Source of the DNA: Micrasema longulum | Taxonomy: Eukaryota; Arthropoda; Insecta; Trichoptera; Brachycentridae | DNA length: 64,000 bases | Assembly (NCBI GenBank): GCA_022494885.1 | Contig: JAGVSM010000977.1 | Location: forward strand, 124,001-188,000 | Direction of reading: 5' to 3' | Shown here: piece after piece, positions 50,513 to 61,060 of the stretch | Layout: every line of letters begins with the position of its first letter | How positions within the stretch are numbered: the first letter of the stretch is position 1 | Notes under the pieces: model-generated | The model's database searches: none | Told to the model about the DNA's origin: nothing | What the model saw: the letters and a program-made list of their open reading frames with translations, nothing else | Translations under genes and position numbers: made by a program

Positions 50513-50922
50513 GTCATTAGACCTGAAGCGTAAGACTGATCATCTTACCTTCATCTAACAAAATGATCAAGATACGCTGCAATTGATGTACCAATGCAGT
50601 ACCCTATGCACTATTAGGTGCAGAAAGTTAATGAATAAATTAATTCAAAACTTAAACGTTTATATTCATGGTCACTAACAAAATATGTGTTCAAACTAAT
50701 AAATAAAATACATCAATTTTGAATGCGGGGAAAGGGTTAACATTAAACAATTTGGTTTTGACGAAATATGCTTCAATATTTCATTCAAAATAAAATTACA
50801 TATGTTTAGTTTTTGTTATCAATAAAAAAATATGCAAAAAAATAAACAAAGTGTACATTGTTTTTTTTTAATGTTAAATAAAATGAGATATTGCCGGCGC
50901 AACGACGATATGTAGTTAAAGT

Positions 50923-52910
50923 TTAATCAAATAACCGCCTTCGTGGTAACTGTGGACATTTTCTCCTCCATTTGTATTTATTATATCTCGGAGTTCTTTT
51001 AGGAGTTGTATTATACGCCGGAGGATAATCTCTATCTGTTGTATCTGCTAACAACTCGGCTACAAAAGCTGAATCTCTTAACAAATCGACTAAATAGAGA
51101 GGTTTTGCAGGGCTCTCATCAATTAAAGTAATTGATACAGCATCTAGCATTGAAGGTTCCGTATCATTGAAGATCAGTTGTCTCCTTGCGTCAAGTGTGC
51201 GAACGGGAGTTGAATGACCCGGATACGCAGGAATATCTCTAAAAAATTCATCGCTTCCTCCTGAAATGTTTGAATCATCAAAATCTGGGCTCAATGTAAC
51301 ATTTCTCGGTGTCAAGCATCTTTTTGGTGTCGATTGATACATCGGTAAATCTCGGAAAACATCCTGAGAATTATCCAAGAGTAAAGAAGAATGTTTCTGC
51401 TGTCGAGGTGTCCTCGCACACTGTGCAGCTCGAGCAGAAGCATTCCACATTGTTGAATGGCCATACGGATATGGAATATCTCTAGCAAAACGGCCATAGG
51501 GATCGGAAATTCTAGTGGAATGCGCCGGATACGGCGGTATATCCCTGATAAAACCATCTATTCCTTCAGACTGATTGTTCATGGTGGAATGTGCCAGATA
51601 TTCTGGTGCATCCCTGTAAAATTCATCAAGCCCTGTAGAATTTCTGGAAGATTCGAGAAGAGAAAATGTTTCTCGGGATACATTCCGATGAGTGGGAGAT
51701 CTTGAGGACCCGAGGAGAGAATATTGTTCTTGAGATATATTACATCCAGTAGGATCTAAATTTGCCCATTGCCTCTCTAAGTAATCCATTGGAACACATT
51801 TTAAACCAAGATTTGCCGCTTCTTGAATGACATAGTTACTGTACTCTGTTAATGGCCGAGGGGAGTGGCCGCTATAGGGCCATGGCATGCCTGAAATTTA
51901 TATTATGTAGTTATTAAGGCTTGGTAGGTGACATGTTTGCCAATTTAAAATAATTGATTTCTTACTGTTATTACATAGAATTATAATAGCCCAGAAACCG
52001 CGTACGCACGTCAAACTTAAGCCGACAAAACTACTCATAAATGAGTAGTTTTGTCTCATAAACATGTACTCATAAATGAGTAGTTTTACATATTCTTTAC
52101 ATAGTCTTATAATCATGTACTCATAAATGAGTAGTTTTACACATTAGCCATTAGTTACTCTGTAGATGTCGCTTAGTATGCAACTGCCGATTTCAATACA
52201 ATTATGCCGAGTTGTGTTGTTTTTAAGTGTCAAAATACTGCTGGGATTAAAAGAAAATAAGGTGGGATTACATTTTATGTGTAATTAGCTAATTTTATGG
52301 TTATTATATAATAACGTAACACAGAATTATCTAATGATATTATTTGTTCGCGGTTCAGCAACATTACGCGGCCACTTCATGCATGCGCGCAGGTAGGATG
52401 TCATGCAGGGGTGGGGAGGGGGGGCATTTGGCAATTTTCGGACACAGTGCGAAATATGCAAACTTGATTCTACGCGCCTTCTGGTATATTATAATTCTAT
52501 GTGTTATTACTTCAAAACATATTTCTGAAAGACAAATATTAAAAAATATATATTCAAAGATCCTTTTTTTAAAAAAGCACATAAAATTATTAATCATTCA
52601 TCCCGCCAGTTCCCCATAGTGGTAGATAGACAAGTTAAAATACTATACCACCTTTATATTCATGAAGACTGCTTTTTCATAAACATTCATACATGTCAAT
52701 AACTCTAACTTTACTGAAATGTTGGTCAAAATTCAGTTTGACAAGGTAACTAATGTGCAATTTAGGACTTGAATACAGTTAATTATGTATTATTTATTGA
52801 TTGAATTACATTAAAATAAAAGTATTACCCATGCTCCTAAAGTTCCTTGGCAGTGTATAAGCTGATCTTCCAGCGCGGGGGGGCGCACAAGCTGGAGTCC
52901 GTCGTGCCAT
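50923..52910 (-). CDS. Gene C: 349-aa paralogue of gene B N-terminal region, function unknown
   Basis: No known family recognised. Exon 1 is 52829-52910 (starts MARRTPACAPPRAGRSAY, ends LPRNFRSM) and exon 2 is 50923-51890, joined in phase 1 at Gly28 across a 938-base GT-AG intron. It shares with gene B the LPRNF exon ending, EYSNYVIQEAANLGLKCVP, NISQEQYSLL, an arginine-rich ARRQLIFND and LDAVSITL. Its own feature is five copies of an FxRDxPxYxxHST-type motif (such as DEFFRDIPAYPGHSTP). It lacks the 23-residue array and the C-terminal segment that A and B share, and ends RRRLFD. Basic, proline- and serine-rich, with no membrane segment. It is the most upstream of the three tandem genes. Confidence 0.85.
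52025..52141. repeat. Three direct copies of a short palindrome in gene C intron
   Basis: actcataaatgagtagtttt occurs at about 52031, 52068 and 52119. Each contains the inverted pair actcat and atgagt, so each copy can fold on itself. They lie in the first intron of gene C, near its 3' end on the minus strand. Confidence 0.7.
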
Positions 52911-53754
52911 TTTAATTTATTTTTATATACATTTTAAATTATCATAATTAATAGAAATGGATACAATCAATTTTATATTATTACAGTGTCTACAATAATT
53001 ATTTTGTATAATAACATCATAAATTTGCTGTCATTTTTTTTTCTCCCGTTATCCTCAAACTTATTTTAGAACAATTTTAACCATCCACGAAGGAAATCTG
53101 CTAATTTAGGTAATATACATAATAAAGATTTTAAAAATCTGACACTGACGTATTGACATAAAATAGAAGCTCAATTGTCTTTTTGAATAAGTAAATTTTT
53201 AGCATTGATTTTCTTCATTCTAGACTGAACCGGTTCTACCTGAACAGACCAACAAAAAACTAATTGCAAAACAATAAGTATTGTAATAACTATGAGGATT
53301 TTTACCTTTACATTATGAATAGACGAAGTATCTTCTAATGTTGATGAATCTAAAATCTAAATAATTTATTTATTTACAAACTTCTTCAACCCATTTAAAA
53401 TTCAGTTTTTCATGAAAGCATAATAGCTAATTTAAAGCAATTAAAAGAAATACAGGAATAAAATTAAATGCAGATGGATAGTGAAATAGTTTTTATATGG
53501 ATAATTAACAACTTTAGTAAAACATATCAATATTAAAATCAATATAAAATCAAATTATTTATCATCAATGTAACAACCAGGGGGGTGCGGTGGAGTTTTT
53601 TTTATTTATTAGGGAAGCAATTAATATATAGGTAATTGGTACATAATAATATATATTGCCCTTAAGAAGTTAAAAACAAACTAAATACTTAAAGCATATG
53701 ATCAGAAATAATAACATTCAATAGCTAGAGTTATAAATTGTAAAATAATATAAA

Positions 53755-54720
53755 AAATAAAGTAAATGTAGCTATGTATAATAAAAAAACAATTGGACAA
53801 TATGTAGTTAATAATAAAGATAAGATCTCAACCTTAGATACTAATGGTGTGTATATTTTAAACTGCAATGATTGTGAAGGTACATATATAATAATATATA
53901 TATGATAAGATATGTATAATAATATATAGGTTTTGAAGTAGTAGATCAACAAAAAAAAGACTCAAAGAACATATTGCCTCCTATAGATCAAAAAATTATA
54001 AATCTAATTTTGCAACCCACTAAAACTCTCTTAGCCATACTTTTGACAGCAAAAACAATGTTAAATTAATACATTTTGAAAACAAAGGGAAAAAAATAGA
54101 TAAATTAGAATCATTACAAATAAATACTATTTAACTTAATGCACTGATAATTAACCAGCAATCGAAATTATCGAACTCTCCTTTACTTAAACCATTAATT
54201 CAATAAATAACTACGCTACGTTTTATAAATTTATTTACTAATCAAAATATTATAATTCACATAAAATTAAATATCAAAATTAATTACTTCATTCCATAAA
54301 CAAATGCATTATTTAGGTATGTATATTGAAATATTTTGTCATTTATCTATCAGTAAGTAAACTTCCCTGTCATAAAACCAAAGTATTCTGCTAACTTAAC
54401 CTGTGAAAATGTGTATTTTCCACTCTGTTATATTTCACTTGTGTTCTTTTCACACCTTTTAAATAATAAATGCTTTATCCCAATTTCGGTCCAATAATTC
54501 CCAAAAATGAACTGTTCAGCCAACTAGTAAATATTTATGTTTCCTGCCCCTTGTTTTTTTTATTATTTGTTATTTGATCTCTTTATCTCCAAAATATGTT
54601 ATAAATAGTATAAAAGCTGTAAACGTTGTAAACAATTTGCCAGTCTTGAAGATGCGTACTTAGGCGAAAGCGCTAGTTGGTCTAAATAATAAAAAAGTAA
54701 ACCTAAACCAAGAAGTTTTA
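53755..54720 (+). pseudogene. Penelope-like element remnant with GIY-YIG nuclease region
   Basis: Plus-strand reading gives TNGVYILNCNDCEGTYI (GVY and TYI fit the GIY and YIG positions), then an AT-repeat insertion, then RSTKKRLKEHIASYRS and later HTFDSKNNVKLIHFE, all typical of the endonuclease at the C-terminus of Penelope-like elements. In-frame stops break it. About 500 bases on, gccagtcttgaagatgcg and gcgaaagcg resemble the terminal sequence of the palindromic elements at 27921 and 47661. Confidence 0.65.
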
Positions 54721-55497
54721 TTGATAACTTTATTTATAATTTTATCAAAATCAGTAACTATTGAGTTTTATCAAGAAATATCATCAAAACTATCAAGATA
54801 TTTTCTTGTTAAAAAACATGACTTTTCAACGAAAAAGAATTGGCCATTATTTGAAGGCGAAAAATCAGTATGATTATAAACTTTTTTTTTATCCCAAACA
54901 TTATTATTTATGTAACGTTTGAATTAAATTCTACACTTTATTTTGTATTCCTACTCCATCACAAAATAATTATAATATTATGTTCAGTGCCAAAATACCA
55001 AAATCGCATCTGTGCTGTGCGGCAATGAGCGGTGTCGTGGACGCATCGCGTCAAAACTACATGAAAAATGTACTAATATTTGTTTCGACTGCTTCCACAG
55101 CCTAGTGAGAATTTAAGATTGTGCATGTGCGCACTGGAATGGAATTTCTATTTGGTTCCACCGTTCTTTGCTTAAGATCGAGATCAACCATCCAGTTACA
55201 AGTTACAAGTGCAATTACACGCATGACAGCCCTAAAAAATGGGTGTGCCTAGGGGTTATGTTGCTTTTCAACATTTTTTTATAAGGCGATTGTGAAACTC
55301 CTCCGGATCTATTGTGATTAATAAAATTATTATTACATCATTTGTTTACCTAAATATTAGGTAATATAACTGATAATTAATTTAATAAACATGATATTTT
55401 ATAATAGCTAAATTTAAGGGAATCGGTGGTTTCATGCGTTCTATGAACCAAATGCGCATGGTAACAACATATATTATGTTACAGAGTTAAACATCAC

Positions 55498-55640
55498 GGC
55501 CTCCGTGGTGTAATGGCCAAGACACTTGACTCACATACGGAAGGTTCTGGGTTCGATTCTTGGTGAAAACAAAAAGATTTTAAAAATGATTTTTCTCGAG
55601 CCTGGGTGTCCTGAGCTGTAATTGAACCTCGTAGTCTGCG
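55498..55640 (+). mobile_element. tRNA-derived SINE
   Basis: Head ggcctccgtggtgtaatggc with A-box and a B-box gggttcgattct 40 bases on, closely like the head at 48826 and more loosely the one at 61308. No cloverleaf acceptor pairing. The tail is not clearly delimited. Confidence 0.6.
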
Positions 55641-56213
55641 GTGCAAAAAAATAAAACAAAGACTTACCAAATCATAAAATGTTAACTGTTCTTGAATTAC
55701 AAGTCACCTTTCACCATGAGACTATAATCCAATTACAAAAATAATGGAGGCAGATTCTGACCATTTGTTTACTAACTAAGACTGTTTTGGCAAAATTATA
55801 ATAATAGTTTGTTTTCTAATATTCACCAGCTACGTGCAAAAAAACCAGTTGTAAATAATAGTAAAAGAAAATATAATGGAAAAAGCTAAACTGAATTAAA
55901 AAATATTTTTACTAAATGTTAAGAGAAAATTTTACAGATAATCGTGCATTTCAATTTGCGTTGTTACTTAATATTTTTAATTTTACTATGTTATCGTCAC
56001 TGTTTTTATAAAGCATCTTAAATTGAATCTTAAGGTCAAATACATATTAATACTGTATTCTAACTTTACAAATTAATGTAAAGTAAAAAGTACTCTGACC
56101 AATTGATTTAAATAAATAACGATGTCAACAATTGTATGATGAGGTAAGTAGGTATTGAGAAAATATTACATATTCAGTACTTTATTCAATTGAAAATAAA
56201 AAAAATTCAATAA

Positions 56214-56981
56214 TTATAAAAGTAATTGTTTAACAGATTCATCAGCCACATCCAGAGGAGTCAGACCTTCGTGATCTCTGGAATTTTTATCAGCACCATG
56301 TTCTAATAACATGAGGATACATTCTTCGTGACCACAGGTGGCAGCGTAATGCAGAGCAGTTTGATCGATATTGTCTTTCATAGAAACGGAGCAACTGTGT
56401 TTAAGAAGCATTTTTAACATATCTGGAAACCCTCTGTCTGCCGCCCAATGAATAAGTCCCAGACCTTGAGGATCCAAAGATTGCAAATATTCAGGGTTGA
56501 ATTTGAGTAGACTGTCGACCTTGGAAGTATCCCCATCTTTACAGAAGTCGAACACAGAATGACTGGCAATATGTGGTTCATCATCTGCCTGTAAACTAGA
56601 AACTGCGGCCCTACGGAATGCTCGGGTGGCATTCTCTTTCGCTCGACTCTTGTCATCCCAGCCGGGATCTATTTCCGAAATGATCCGGATATATCTTTCC
56701 TTGGCAGAGTCCATAGGAAGACCTGAGAGAGCATTCCATACATCCCACTTCTGTTTACCTTGCAATTCCAACCATTTAGGCCGAGGAATATTGCAGTCTC
56801 CCTCTGTGGCCTGCTTGTAGTAACTATAAATTTCCAATAATTTAGTTTTGTCCAAATTTCCTACAATATTCTTAACATGTTCGGCGGCCGCGTTGAACTC
56901 TTTATGCAAATCGCTGAGATCACATTCTGTGTCTGAACCTGATAATTCGAGATCCGAATAAGTATCCAAGGCTTCGGCCAT
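56214..56981 (-). CDS. Acbd6: Acyl-CoA-binding domain-containing protein 6 (255 aa, single exon)
   Basis: ACBD6 binds long-chain acyl-CoA and in animals is linked to protein N-myristoylation; cytosolic/nuclear. An acidic N-terminus leads into the acyl-CoA-binding domain (about 23-108) with LLEIYSYYKQAT, WLELQGKQKWDVWNAL and AKERYI. Ankyrin repeats follow (about 172-255), with GLIHWAADRGF, TALHYAATCGHEE and GLTPLDVA. Domain order and length match ACBD6. The ATG has a strong context (GAAATGGCC), and an in-frame TAG lies 12 bases upstream, which fixes the start. The start lies 35 bases after the SLIRP stop codon on the same strand. No intron in the coding region. Confidence 0.95.
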   Translation of the reverse strand: MAEALDTYSDLELSGSDTECDLSDLHKEFNAAAEHVKNIVGNLDKTKLLEIYSYYKQATEGDCNIPRPKWLELQGKQKWDVWNALSGLPMDSAKERYIRIISEIDPGWDDKSRAKENATRAFRRAAVSSLQADDEPHIASHSVFDFCKDGDTSKVDSLLKFNPEYLQSLDPQGLGLIHWAADRGFPDMLKMLLKHSCSVSMKDNIDQTALHYAATCGHEECILMLLEHGADKNSRDHEGLTPLDVADESVKQLLL

Positions 56982-57016
56982 TTCTAAATTCTAGATACTA
57001 CAGAGTAACAGTTTAA

Positions 57017-57280
57017 CTAAGAAGATGCAGGTTGCAATGTTAAGGAGCTGCCTTCTAAAGAATGATTGCCCTTATTTGTGGCGTTTTCATATCCATTCCT
57101 AGCAGAAAATTCCACAAATCCGTATCCTCGACTTAATCCCGAAGACCGGTCAAATATAACTTTGGCATTGTACACATGCCCAAACTGAGAGAAATACTCC
57201 ACCAGTTCACGATGGCCGACTGTCCACGGAAGGTTACCAACAAACAGCTTGTTAATAACTCTGCTAGCCTGACTTGCCAT
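57017..57280 (-). CDS. Slirp: SLIRP-like mitochondrial RNA-binding protein (87 aa, single exon)
   Basis: A small protein made of one RRM, as in SRA stem-loop-interacting RNA-binding protein, which partners LRPPRC-type proteins to stabilise mitochondrial mRNAs. RNP2 is LFVGNL (12-17) and RNP1 is RGYGFVEF (51-58); in between, VGHRELVEYFSQFGHV is very close to SLIRP. It is shorter than vertebrate SLIRP, missing part of the C-terminal tail. The ATG lies 11 bases after the METTL23 stop and the stop 35 bases before ACBD6, so no room is left for an ordinary promoter between coding regions. It could be another small RRM protein, but size and sequence favour SLIRP. Confidence 0.85.
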   Translation of the reverse strand: MASQASRVINKLFVGNLPWTVGHRELVEYFSQFGHVYNAKVIFDRSSGLSRGYGFVEFSARNGYENATNKGNHSLEGSSLTLQPASS

Positions 57281-57291
57281 AACTCGATTAA

Positions 57292-59565
57292 TTAAATGTG
57301 AAATATCTCCAGCAAGTGTATGGAGTGATCTCCCATCAACTCTGTGAAGTTGATTCCGGAAACGGCGCTAACCGAGTTCAAATCAATAAGGTGACACCTC
57401 AAACTCCACTTCTTTAGGAGAGCTTCGATGGACCAATCAGAACTTCTTTCTTGATAAGTACAGAGGAATCTTGTACTCCCTCTTCCTAAGAAATAAGCGA
57501 TGGTAGCGATGATATCTTCAAAAATTGAGGGATCGTAAAAGCAATCGGATCCAATTATAAGATCAAAAGGACCAATATTAAATACGTTGTCGAGGAAAAG
57601 ACCCCAAGTCAGCCCTACTACTTGTATATTAAGTCCGGGAGTCAAGCCGTTTGCTTGGCAGCAACTTGCTATGTGAGATAATGACTTGGGCAAGGTAGAG
57701 CTGTCGGATAATGTCACAATAGCTCCACACTTGGCTGCTAGTATTCCTAAAAGAATAAGAATATATATGAAGATGGAAATTAATATTGATAAACGAGATT
57801 GTGCTTGAAATTCAATTCATAAATAACATTTTGTTATAAACACAGGCACCAGAATAGTGAACATATTAAGCAGGGTATAGGATTAAAGACTGGACGGGCA
57901 TCTGAAGCATAAATTTATTTATTTATTTATTCATTCAAAATTACACTAGTTTAAATATTAATGAACTTATTAAGGCTTTTTAGGCTGTGCCCGTGTCAAG
58001 CCCCAATAAATAACAATAAAAATACATAGTAAAATTAATTAGATTAAATTATAATGACATGTGATGCAATATAATAAATAATAAAATTCCAAAGAATACA
58101 ATGCAAAAAAGATAATCAGAAATAATTTTTAAATTATAAATGATATAAATTAAGAATCCCACATAATCAAATATACAAAATAATGGTATCATTAAAATCA
58201 ACAAAATAATAGTAAAATATAGTAGTATTCTAAAAACAAAGTAAGAGTATCATTGAAATGAACAGAAAAATAATATATATATATATATATAAAAACATAA
58301 TTGAGATTTGTTTTCTAGAAACTCACTCTATAGTAAGAAATATAAGAAATAGGAGCGATAAATCATATGCCCAAATAATAGTACGTACTAAATTAAATAA
58401 TACAAAAATACATAATGAAAAAACATAAACATATCAAGACATAAAAAGCAAATAAAAGTAGAAGTATAGAAGGAAAGCAGATTTGTAAATTTTTGCTAAA
58501 TGCTAATCTCGAACTTTAAAAAAATTTACAACCTTGTCCCTATCAATGTGCAGCAACCAATTGCAATTTTTTTTCTTAAATACATTGGCACTTGTGGAGT
58601 TTTTTATGGCTGCCGGAAGATGATTAAAAAAATTTTGGAGCCAGGAAGGTAAAGTTTCTTTGAGCTAGCTTCAAGTGAGTGGTTGGGCCAAGGTAATTAA
58701 TCCTTCCCGCTAATTGCTTCTGAATATTTAGTTGTGTCCTGACTTTATCTACAGATTTCCAGAACTTCACAAGTGCCTCCTTGACAAATAGCTACCGCAC
58801 ATCTAGAACTTTACAATTTTCAAACAATTCTTGGATTCAAGGATAGCGAAAAGGTACTTTTTTCATTGTTTTAAGCACAAGTTTTTGTACTTTAAAATAA
58901 ATATATGTAATAATTTGAAGACTGATCACCTTACGTTCATGTAGTCATCAAAATGTGTCACAATTATTTTACCAAAGAAGCACGGTAAAAGGGGAAAGCC
59001 AGAGAAGCTTTAATGCCATTTAGCTTTTTTGTGATGTTTGTTAACTTCGTTCATACACAGTGACAGTATAATAAAATATTACAATGGTTCAATCATAAGT
59101 ATTTTGGAGATTTATACTGTAAACTGTAATGTTCCAGTGAGAATGTGAAATGAATGAAAGCAACTAAGCAAGAAAACTTCAAAACTGATAGTCTTACAAA
59201 TTACAAACCTGGTAGAGCTGTGCCGGAACCAATTTCTAGAATTCTTTTACCACAAATATCGTTACGGTGATACCACAGAAACCACGCTAATACGGGAGCG
59301 GAAGGCCAAGTGTAAAAAGAATAACTCGCATGCAGCAACTAGAAATAATAAATCACAAATGCAAAATAAGCCACACTTAACACACGTGCCCGGCGCAAAA
59401 GGAGAAACAAAAACTAAGGTTATTGCGTAATAGTCACAGGACAGGGGTTTTAATATTTACCTCCGGTATATTAATTTCTAAATATTCTCCGTTAATATCA
59501 CCGTTATTTTTAGATTTGGATCTAAAAACAAACTTTTTTGTTTGTCCAGCTAAGCCATCAGTCAT
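57292..59565 (-). CDS. Mettl23: METTL23-like protein methyltransferase (229 aa, 3 exons)
   Basis: Seven-beta-strand S-adenosylmethionine methyltransferase; the vertebrate METTL23 acts on protein arginine in the nucleus. Exons 59461-59565, 59209-59338 and 57292-57746, all GT-AG with matching phases, give 690 nt. The start MTDGLAGQTKKFVF is followed by LLHASYSFYTWPSAPVLA, the SAM motif I LEIGSGTALPG (69-79), ILAAKCGA, VTLSDS, then VVGLTWG and DLIIGSDCFYDP, all typical of METTL23. A four-codon upstream ORF (59567-59581, ATG GCT GAT AAT TGA) ends one base before the start codon. Intron 2 holds a LINE fragment. The stop lies 11 bases from the SLIRP ATG. Confidence 0.92.
57905..58700 (-). mobile_element. 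LINE 3' fragment in METTL23 intron 2
   Basis: On the minus strand FFNHLPAAIKNSTSANVFKK, the usual C-terminus of a LINE protein, is followed by an AT-rich 3' UTR that ends in an aaat tail (tttatttatttattt at 57915-57930 on the plus strand). Same orientation as the host gene. Degraded. Confidence 0.55.
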
Positions 59566-60479
59566 TTCAATTATCAGCCATGATAGTAAAATAATAATTA
59601 TCCAAAATAAAATTCATTCATTTGGCAGATAGAGAAAAAGATCAAAGATGAAAGACATAGACAAGACAAAGGCAAAAACTAAAAACACATTAAAATTTCT
59701 GTAAATATGCATTAGAAAATAGTTGTAAAAAAAATGCTAAGTGCAGCATAGACAGCAGAATTCTGGGTACCATTATAACAATGTTTTGAGTATGTCCCAA
59801 TATTTACAGACTAATATTTCTCAAGTTCCCTACAAATATAGATTAACTTATAACATTCAAATATGTTCATGATTATGATGACATCATTTTACTAGATACA
59901 CAAGTTATCACGGGGGGTAAAATTTAGAATATAAAAAATAAATGTTTTAACGGGGTTGTTTTCGGGTATTCGATAGAGTGGCGATGAGAGAAAAATTAAG
60001 ATGAGATTTGATCATCTCGGAGGCTGTGAAAAATCAAGTTCCGCGTTCGCACGTATGAATAGACGGAAGCTGTCCGTTTCTCTGCTAACTGAGAGAAAGC
60101 GGGAACATCCGCCGAACGGAAACTTGAGATGAATTAGAAGATCGCGTCTTCCTGGTGCCTTTTTTGGATATGTGGTGTAGAAAGTTGCTTTGCCATGTGT
60201 TCCTATTTTTATTCCCTAACATGATAATATAATCCTAATTAAAACTAAGTTAATTTAAAGCCCAAAAGAAAGTATAGAAAACTTAAATCTATTCTGAAAA
60301 CGAGTAAATTGAAATATAATTTAAAAAGCTTGAATGTTTTATGTACCTATGTTTATTAAACTAGAACATGATAATAATCTTAGAACTATAGTTACAAACA
60401 TGAGAGAAATACAATACTTACAGATCTAGGTCCTTAACTAATGCAGTTCGTAATAGTCACTCTTCACTAATATCTTAAT

Positions 60480-61060
60480 TCTAACGCAATGGTGGTTTCA
60501 CTTATGTGGAGAGATGACGGATGGTAGTCCGGATGCTGTGTTCGGATGAACACATGCTGGGCAATGTCCTGGGTGGAGACCTGCCATGGATAGATCCTTG
60601 GGCGGCTCTCGGGATTCAGTCCCGTAGTGATGGTGACGACGACAGCCAGCTGGAAGACTGGCCAGTCGTGGGCTGGGCACACGCGCTGGCGGTGCAGGAA
60701 ACTGGCATTCATTTGGAGGACGATGGATGCTCTGGATGTGGAGGAACCTTCGCGGCTGGAAGGTGGCCTCCGATGACCCTCGTGGAGTAGTCGGATTCCA
60801 CGAGGTTGCTACGTAGCACTGGCTACCCTGTACACTCACTGCACTTAAACTCCCTAACTTCGACATCCACGCTGCATCGTCTCCGCGATCGAGGGTACGA
60901 TCACGTAGACTCAACTCACTCTCCCTACTCTCGACCGACTCTTGGTCAACTCTCCTTCCTGTCACTTTTCCGACTCTTCGTTCCAACCGTTTGGGGTGGT
61001 TTTATAACACTCAAATTAGGAGGTTTCTCTTTCTCCCTTTCACTTATTGCCTAAAACTCA
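60480..61060. other. GC-rich island with overlapping ORFs, unassigned
   Basis: Much richer in G and C than any neighbouring sequence. Open frames exist on both strands (minus 60498-60986, 162 codons; plus 60521-60790, 89 codons), as expected from composition alone. On the minus strand it is followed by a good splice donor (atct then gtaagtattg near 60420). It could be a decayed LTR-element fragment, an unrecognised exon or a CpG-type promoter island. I recognise no protein family in it. Confidence 0.4.

Larger units (their letters stand above)
48823..50640 (+). mobile_element. tRNA-derived SINE split by a hAT insertion
   Basis: The head at 48826-48900 carries A-box tggtgtaatggtcagcgcg and a B-box-like ggttctactcc. 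Its body runs to gtcattag at 48952-48959, is interrupted by the hAT element, and resumes at 50513 with the duplicated gtcattag and the family tail aagactgatcatcttacctt. The tail also occurs near 40220 and 58920. The order of insertion (SINE first, hAT second) is clear. Confidence 0.75.
52911..56213. other. Intergenic region between gene C and ACBD6
   Basis: AT-rich with no intact gene. It contains a broken Penelope-like element (53755-54720) and a SINE (55498-55640). Between these I see only short meaningless ORFs. The gene C promoter should lie just upstream of 52910 but no clear TATA or initiator can be chosen. Confidence 0.6.

Noticed and set aside
60498..60986. 162-codon minus-strand ORF as a protein gene
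   Set aside because: A competing ORF lies on the other strand, no family is recognisable and the high GC content removes stops; kept only as an unexplained island.
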